In this document: in pieces, positions 5,956 through 8,025 of the stretch
Layout of the letters: the number at the start of each line of letters is the position of its first letter
Numbering within the stretch: position 1 is the first letter of the stretch
From: Chloroflexota bacterium
GTDB taxonomy: Bacteria > Chloroflexota > Dormibacteria > Dormibacterales > Dormibacteraceae
Direction: 5' to 3'
NCBI GenBank assembly: GCA_005880175.1
Contig: VBJR01000142.1
Location: 1-8,025, forward strand
DNA: 8,025 nt
Notes under the pieces: model-generated
Database searches by the model: none
The model's input: only the letters and a program-made list of their open reading frames with translations
Told to the model about the DNA's origin: nothing
Program-made: the position numbers and the translations under genes

Positions 5956-7566
5956 ATGCCGGCGGTCGCGACGGTCCTCGGGCTCCTGGTGGCCGTCGCG
6001 TTCCTGGCCTTCGTGGCCCGCCGCATCCACGTGCCGTACCCGATCGTGCTGGTGGTGGGCGGCCTGGCCATCGCCCTCGTGCCCGGGCTGCCCTACGTGC
6101 AGCTCGAGCAGGACGTCGTGTTCCTCGTCTTCCTGCCGCCCCTGATCTACTCGGCGGGCTGGTTCACCTCCCTCCGCGACTTCCGCGCCAACCTGCGGCC
6201 GATCGGGCTGCTGGCGATCGGGCTGGTGGTCTTCACCGTCGTCTGCGTCACCGGCGTCGCGCACATGATGGAGCCCGGCCAACTGTCCTGGGCGGCCGCC
6301 TTCACGCTCGGCGCCATCCTGGCGCCGACCGACGCGGTCGCGGCCAGCGCGATCTTCGGCCGGCTCGGGGCGCCACGCCGGGTGGTCACGGTGCTGGAGG
6401 GCGAGAGCCTCCTGAACGACGCGACCGGCCTGATCGCGTTCAACTTCGCCGTCCTCGCCGTGGCCTCCGGCAGATTCTCCCCGCTCGACGCCGGCGGGCA
6501 GTTCCTGATCTCCGGCGTGGGCGGGGTGGTGCTCGGACTGGTGGTCGCCTGGCTGTTCAACCAGGTCCAGAAGCGGATCGAGGACCCGCCCATCGAGATC
6601 ACGCTCTCCGTGCTGGTGCCGTACGCGATCTACCTCGGCGCCCAGCAGCTCCACCTGTCGGGGGTGCTGGCGGTCGCCGTCGCAGGCATCTACGCCGGCT
6701 GGCGCAGCCCCGAGACGTTCTCGGCCACCACGCGCATCCAGGCGATGGCCGTCTGGAACGTGCTGATCTTCGTGCTCAACGGCCTGGTGTTCGTCCTGAT
6801 CGGGCTCCAGCTCCCGGCCGTCCTGCAGGGCCTGGCCCACGGACCGGTGGTGCGATACCTGGAGATCGCGGCGGCCGTCTGCGCCGCGGTCATCGTCGCC
6901 CGCTTCCTGTGGGTCTTCCCCGCGACGTACCTGCCCCGGCTGCCGATGTGGGTGCGCCGGAAAGACCCGTACCCCGGCTGGCGCAACGTCGTGATCGTGT
7001 CGTGGACGGGCATGCGCGGTGTGGTCTCGCTGGCCGCGGCGCTGTCCCTGACGGCGATCGCGGCCCGCAACCTGATGCTCTTCGTGACGTTCTCGGTGAT
7101 CCTCGTCACGCTGGTCCTCCAGGGCCTCACCCTGCCGTTCCTGCTGCGCTGGCTGGGCGTCGCCGACGACGGCGCGGCGGTCGAGGAGGAGCTGGAGGCG
7201 CGCACCCGGACGGTCGACGCCGCCATCGAGCGGCTCGAGCTGCTGGCCGAGGAGGAGTGGACCCGGGCGGAGGCCATCGCGTACATGCGGCGCTACTACG
7301 GCAAGCGGCGCAAGAAGGTGGACGTCCGGTTCGGCCGGCTCGACCACGAGCACACGCCGGACGGGCACCAGCACGAGGACGGCGAGGACCACCTGGAGGC
7401 GCACCGCGCCCAGCAGGATGGCTGGCGCCGGCTCCGCCAGGAGCTGATCTCGGCCGAGCGGACCACGCTGGTCCGCATGCGGAACGCCGGCACGATCGGT
7501 GACGAGGTGCTGCACCGGGTCGAGCGGGACCTCGACCTGGAGGAGGTCCAGCTGAGCCAGGACTGA
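5956..7566 (+). CDS. CPA1-family Na+/H+ antiporter
   Basis: A 536-residue inner-membrane cation/proton antiporter of the CPA1 (NhaP/NHE-like) family, exchanging Na+ (or K+) for H+ in pH and salt homeostasis. About a dozen hydrophobic segments fill roughly residues 1-395. Family landmarks are FLPPLIYSAG (59-68), the unwound-helix motif APTDAVA with D126 (many relatives have PTDPVA), the ion-binding pair N154-D155 in LEGESLLNDATGLIAF, and the conserved arginine R354 in WTGMRGVVSLA. After the membrane part comes a soluble C-terminus of about 140 residues, mostly charged helix, with a His/Asp/Glu-rich stretch at 463-483. It follows the PHP gene by 16 bases and is probably in one operon with it. 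The family call is firm; ion preference is not readable from the sequence. Confidence 0.93.
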   Translation: MPAVATVLGLLVAVAFLAFVARRIHVPYPIVLVVGGLAIALVPGLPYVQLEQDVVFLVFLPPLIYSAGWFTSLRDFRANLRPIGLLAIGLVVFTVVCVTGVAHMMEPGQLSWAAAFTLGAILAPTDAVAASAIFGRLGAPRRVVTVLEGESLLNDATGLIAFNFAVLAVASGRFSPLDAGGQFLISGVGGVVLGLVVAWLFNQVQKRIEDPPIEITLSVLVPYAIYLGAQQLHLSGVLAVAVAGIYAGWRSPETFSATTRIQAMAVWNVLIFVLNGLVFVLIGLQLPAVLQGLAHGPVVRYLEIAAAVCAAVIVARFLWVFPATYLPRLPMWVRRKDPYPGWRNVVIVSWTGMRGVVSLAAALSLTAIAARNLMLFVTFSVILVTLVLQGLTLPFLLRWLGVADDGAAVEEELEARTRTVDAAIERLELLAEEEWTRAEAIAYMRRYYGKRRKKVDVRFGRLDHEHTPDGHQHEDGEDHLEAHRAQQDGWRRLRQELISAERTTLVRMRNAGTIGDEVLHRVERDLDLEEVQLSQD

Positions 7567-7579
7567 GCGGTTCGCTCAG
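7563..7579 (+). terminator. hairpin overlapping the antiporter stop codon, possible terminator
   Basis: CTGAGCG (7563-7569), loop GTT, CGCTCAG (7573-7579) form a perfect 7-bp stem that includes the TGA stop. No T-run follows, so it is not a classical intrinsic terminator; it could be a U-less terminator of the kind proposed in high-GC bacteria or an mRNA 3'-end stabiliser. It sits exactly at the end of the PHP/antiporter operon, before a gene with its own apparent promoter. Confidence 0.4.
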
Positions 7580-7762
7580 CGCCTGGCGACCGACAGCAGT
7601 GCGCGCCGCGCGGTCTCCGCCAGCCGCGCGGGCCCCCGGCCTCCGAGCGACGGCGGCACGGGCATGGCGCTGGTCACCGCAGCCTCACTCCGACCGCGCG
7701 ATCGGACATCGGGCCTCGCCCCAGGCAGTCCGCAGAACATCGTGAGGGGAAGGCCGGGGAGG

Positions 7763-7768
7763 TACCGT
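7763..7768 (+). promoter_or_regulatory. putative -10 box upstream of the DUF998 gene
   Basis: TACCGT fits TANNNT and ends six bases before ATG 7775, the same spacing as upstream of the PHP gene, and both boxes sit in GGTACC(A/G)T. A competing reading is that GGGGAGGT (7756-7763), 11 bases before the ATG, is a Shine-Dalgarno with somewhat long spacing. In that case transcription starts further upstream and this box is coincidental. Confidence 0.35.
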
Positions 7769-7774
7769 TGACCG

Positions 7775-8025
7775 ATGCCAGACCGGTTCCCCGAGTCGAC
7801 GGACCGCCAGGTGGCCACCGGCGGCGCCGCCTGGGCCCTGATGGTGGTGTTCTTCATCGGGCAGGCGGTGGCCCAGGCGGCCTCCACGGTGCCGTACAGC
7901 CTGTGGAGCAACTACATCAGCGACCTCGGCAACACGGGCTGCGGGCCGTTCGCGCTGGGCACGTACCACACCGTCGTCTGCACGCCGCTGAGCGGCGTCA
8001 TGAACGCCACGTTCGTCGTGTCGGG
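7775..8025 (+). CDS. DUF998-family integral membrane protein, N-terminal part (runs off the right edge)
   Basis: The first 83 codons of a membrane protein resembling the DUF998 family (PF06197), whose function is unknown. After a short polar N-terminus (MPDRFPESTDRQVATGG) comes a first hydrophobic segment at about 19-36 (AWALMVVFFIGQAVAQAA), then the family-typical YSLWSNYISDLGNTGCG, then VVCTPLSGVMNATFVVSG entering a second hydrophobic segment. DUF998 proteins usually have 'N-ISDLG', 'VCSP' and 'MNASF' at these places. ATG 7775 is the natural start: the polar leader is short and either GGGGAGGT or the leaderless box precedes it. The gene follows the antiporter after about 200 bases on the same strand but probably has its own promoter. 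Confidence 0.8.
   Translation, partial: MPDRFPESTDRQVATGGAAWALMVVFFIGQAVAQAASTVPYSLWSNYISDLGNTGCGPFALGTYHTVVCTPLSGVMNATFVVS

Noticed and set aside
5124..6071. Upstream extension of the ligase frame on the minus strand
   Set aside because: It runs antisense to the PHP gene, whereas a Shine-Dalgarno and family similarity start the ligase at 5123.
5686..7515. Long minus-strand open frame (609 codons) opposite the antiporter
   Set aside because: The composition is Asp/Arg/Gln/His-rich, the mirror of hydrophobic codons on the other strand; the antiporter frame is unmistakable.
7576..7737. Possible small minus-strand gene between antiporter and DUF998 gene, ending MPVPPSLGGRGPARLAETAR and eight more residues
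   Set aside because: Codon use is plausible over about 30 codons, but there is no Shine-Dalgarno, no recognised family, and the longer frame runs into the DUF998 gene; at best a remnant.

Overview
The window is very GC-rich with strongly G/C-ending codons. Its gene families (AlkZ-like glycosylase, AlkK/FadD-type ligase, DUF998 protein, APH(6)-type kinase) fit a high-GC actinobacterium or a related deep-branching lineage. A finer assignment is not justified from sequence alone.

Left part, about 1-2312: an accessory patch, all readable genes on the minus strand. It holds the N-terminus of an IS630-type transposase running off the left edge, a complete APH(6)-type aminoglycoside (streptomycin-like) phosphotransferase, and a broken plasmid-type gene. 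That gene carries a Walker B piece resembling the helicase half of MobF/TrwC conjugative relaxases, lacks Walker A, and is followed by a frameshift and an unrecognised C-terminal tail. The patch stops at the 3' end of a tRNA-Leu(CAG) gene on the minus strand, the usual side on which integrative elements insert. I infer the decayed end of an integrated element.

Middle part, 2313-5123, minus strand: the tRNA-Leu, an AlkZ-like winged-helix DNA glycosylase homologue, and upstream of it an AlkK/FadD-type acyl-CoA ligase. The ligase looks broken by an internal out-of-frame deletion near 4050. The glycosylase appears to use a CTG start overlapping the ligase stop (CTGA) behind a GGAGGT Shine-Dalgarno, so the two look translationally coupled. 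Its motif is His-Ala-Gln where AlkZ has Gln-x-Gln.

Right part, 5220-8025, plus strand and divergent from the ligase: a PHP-domain phosphoesterase and a CPA1-type Na+/H+ antiporter form a two-gene operon, followed by the start of a DUF998 membrane protein that runs off the right edge. The PHP and DUF998 genes share the upstream arrangement GGTACC(A/G)T, six bases, start codon, which is the geometry of leaderless transcription from a TANNNT -10 box.

I see no CRISPR array, phage structural module or clearly novel multi-gene system. The points most worth following are the CTG-started AlkZ-like gene, the ligase deletion, the tRNA-linked element remnant and the paired leaderless-type promoters.
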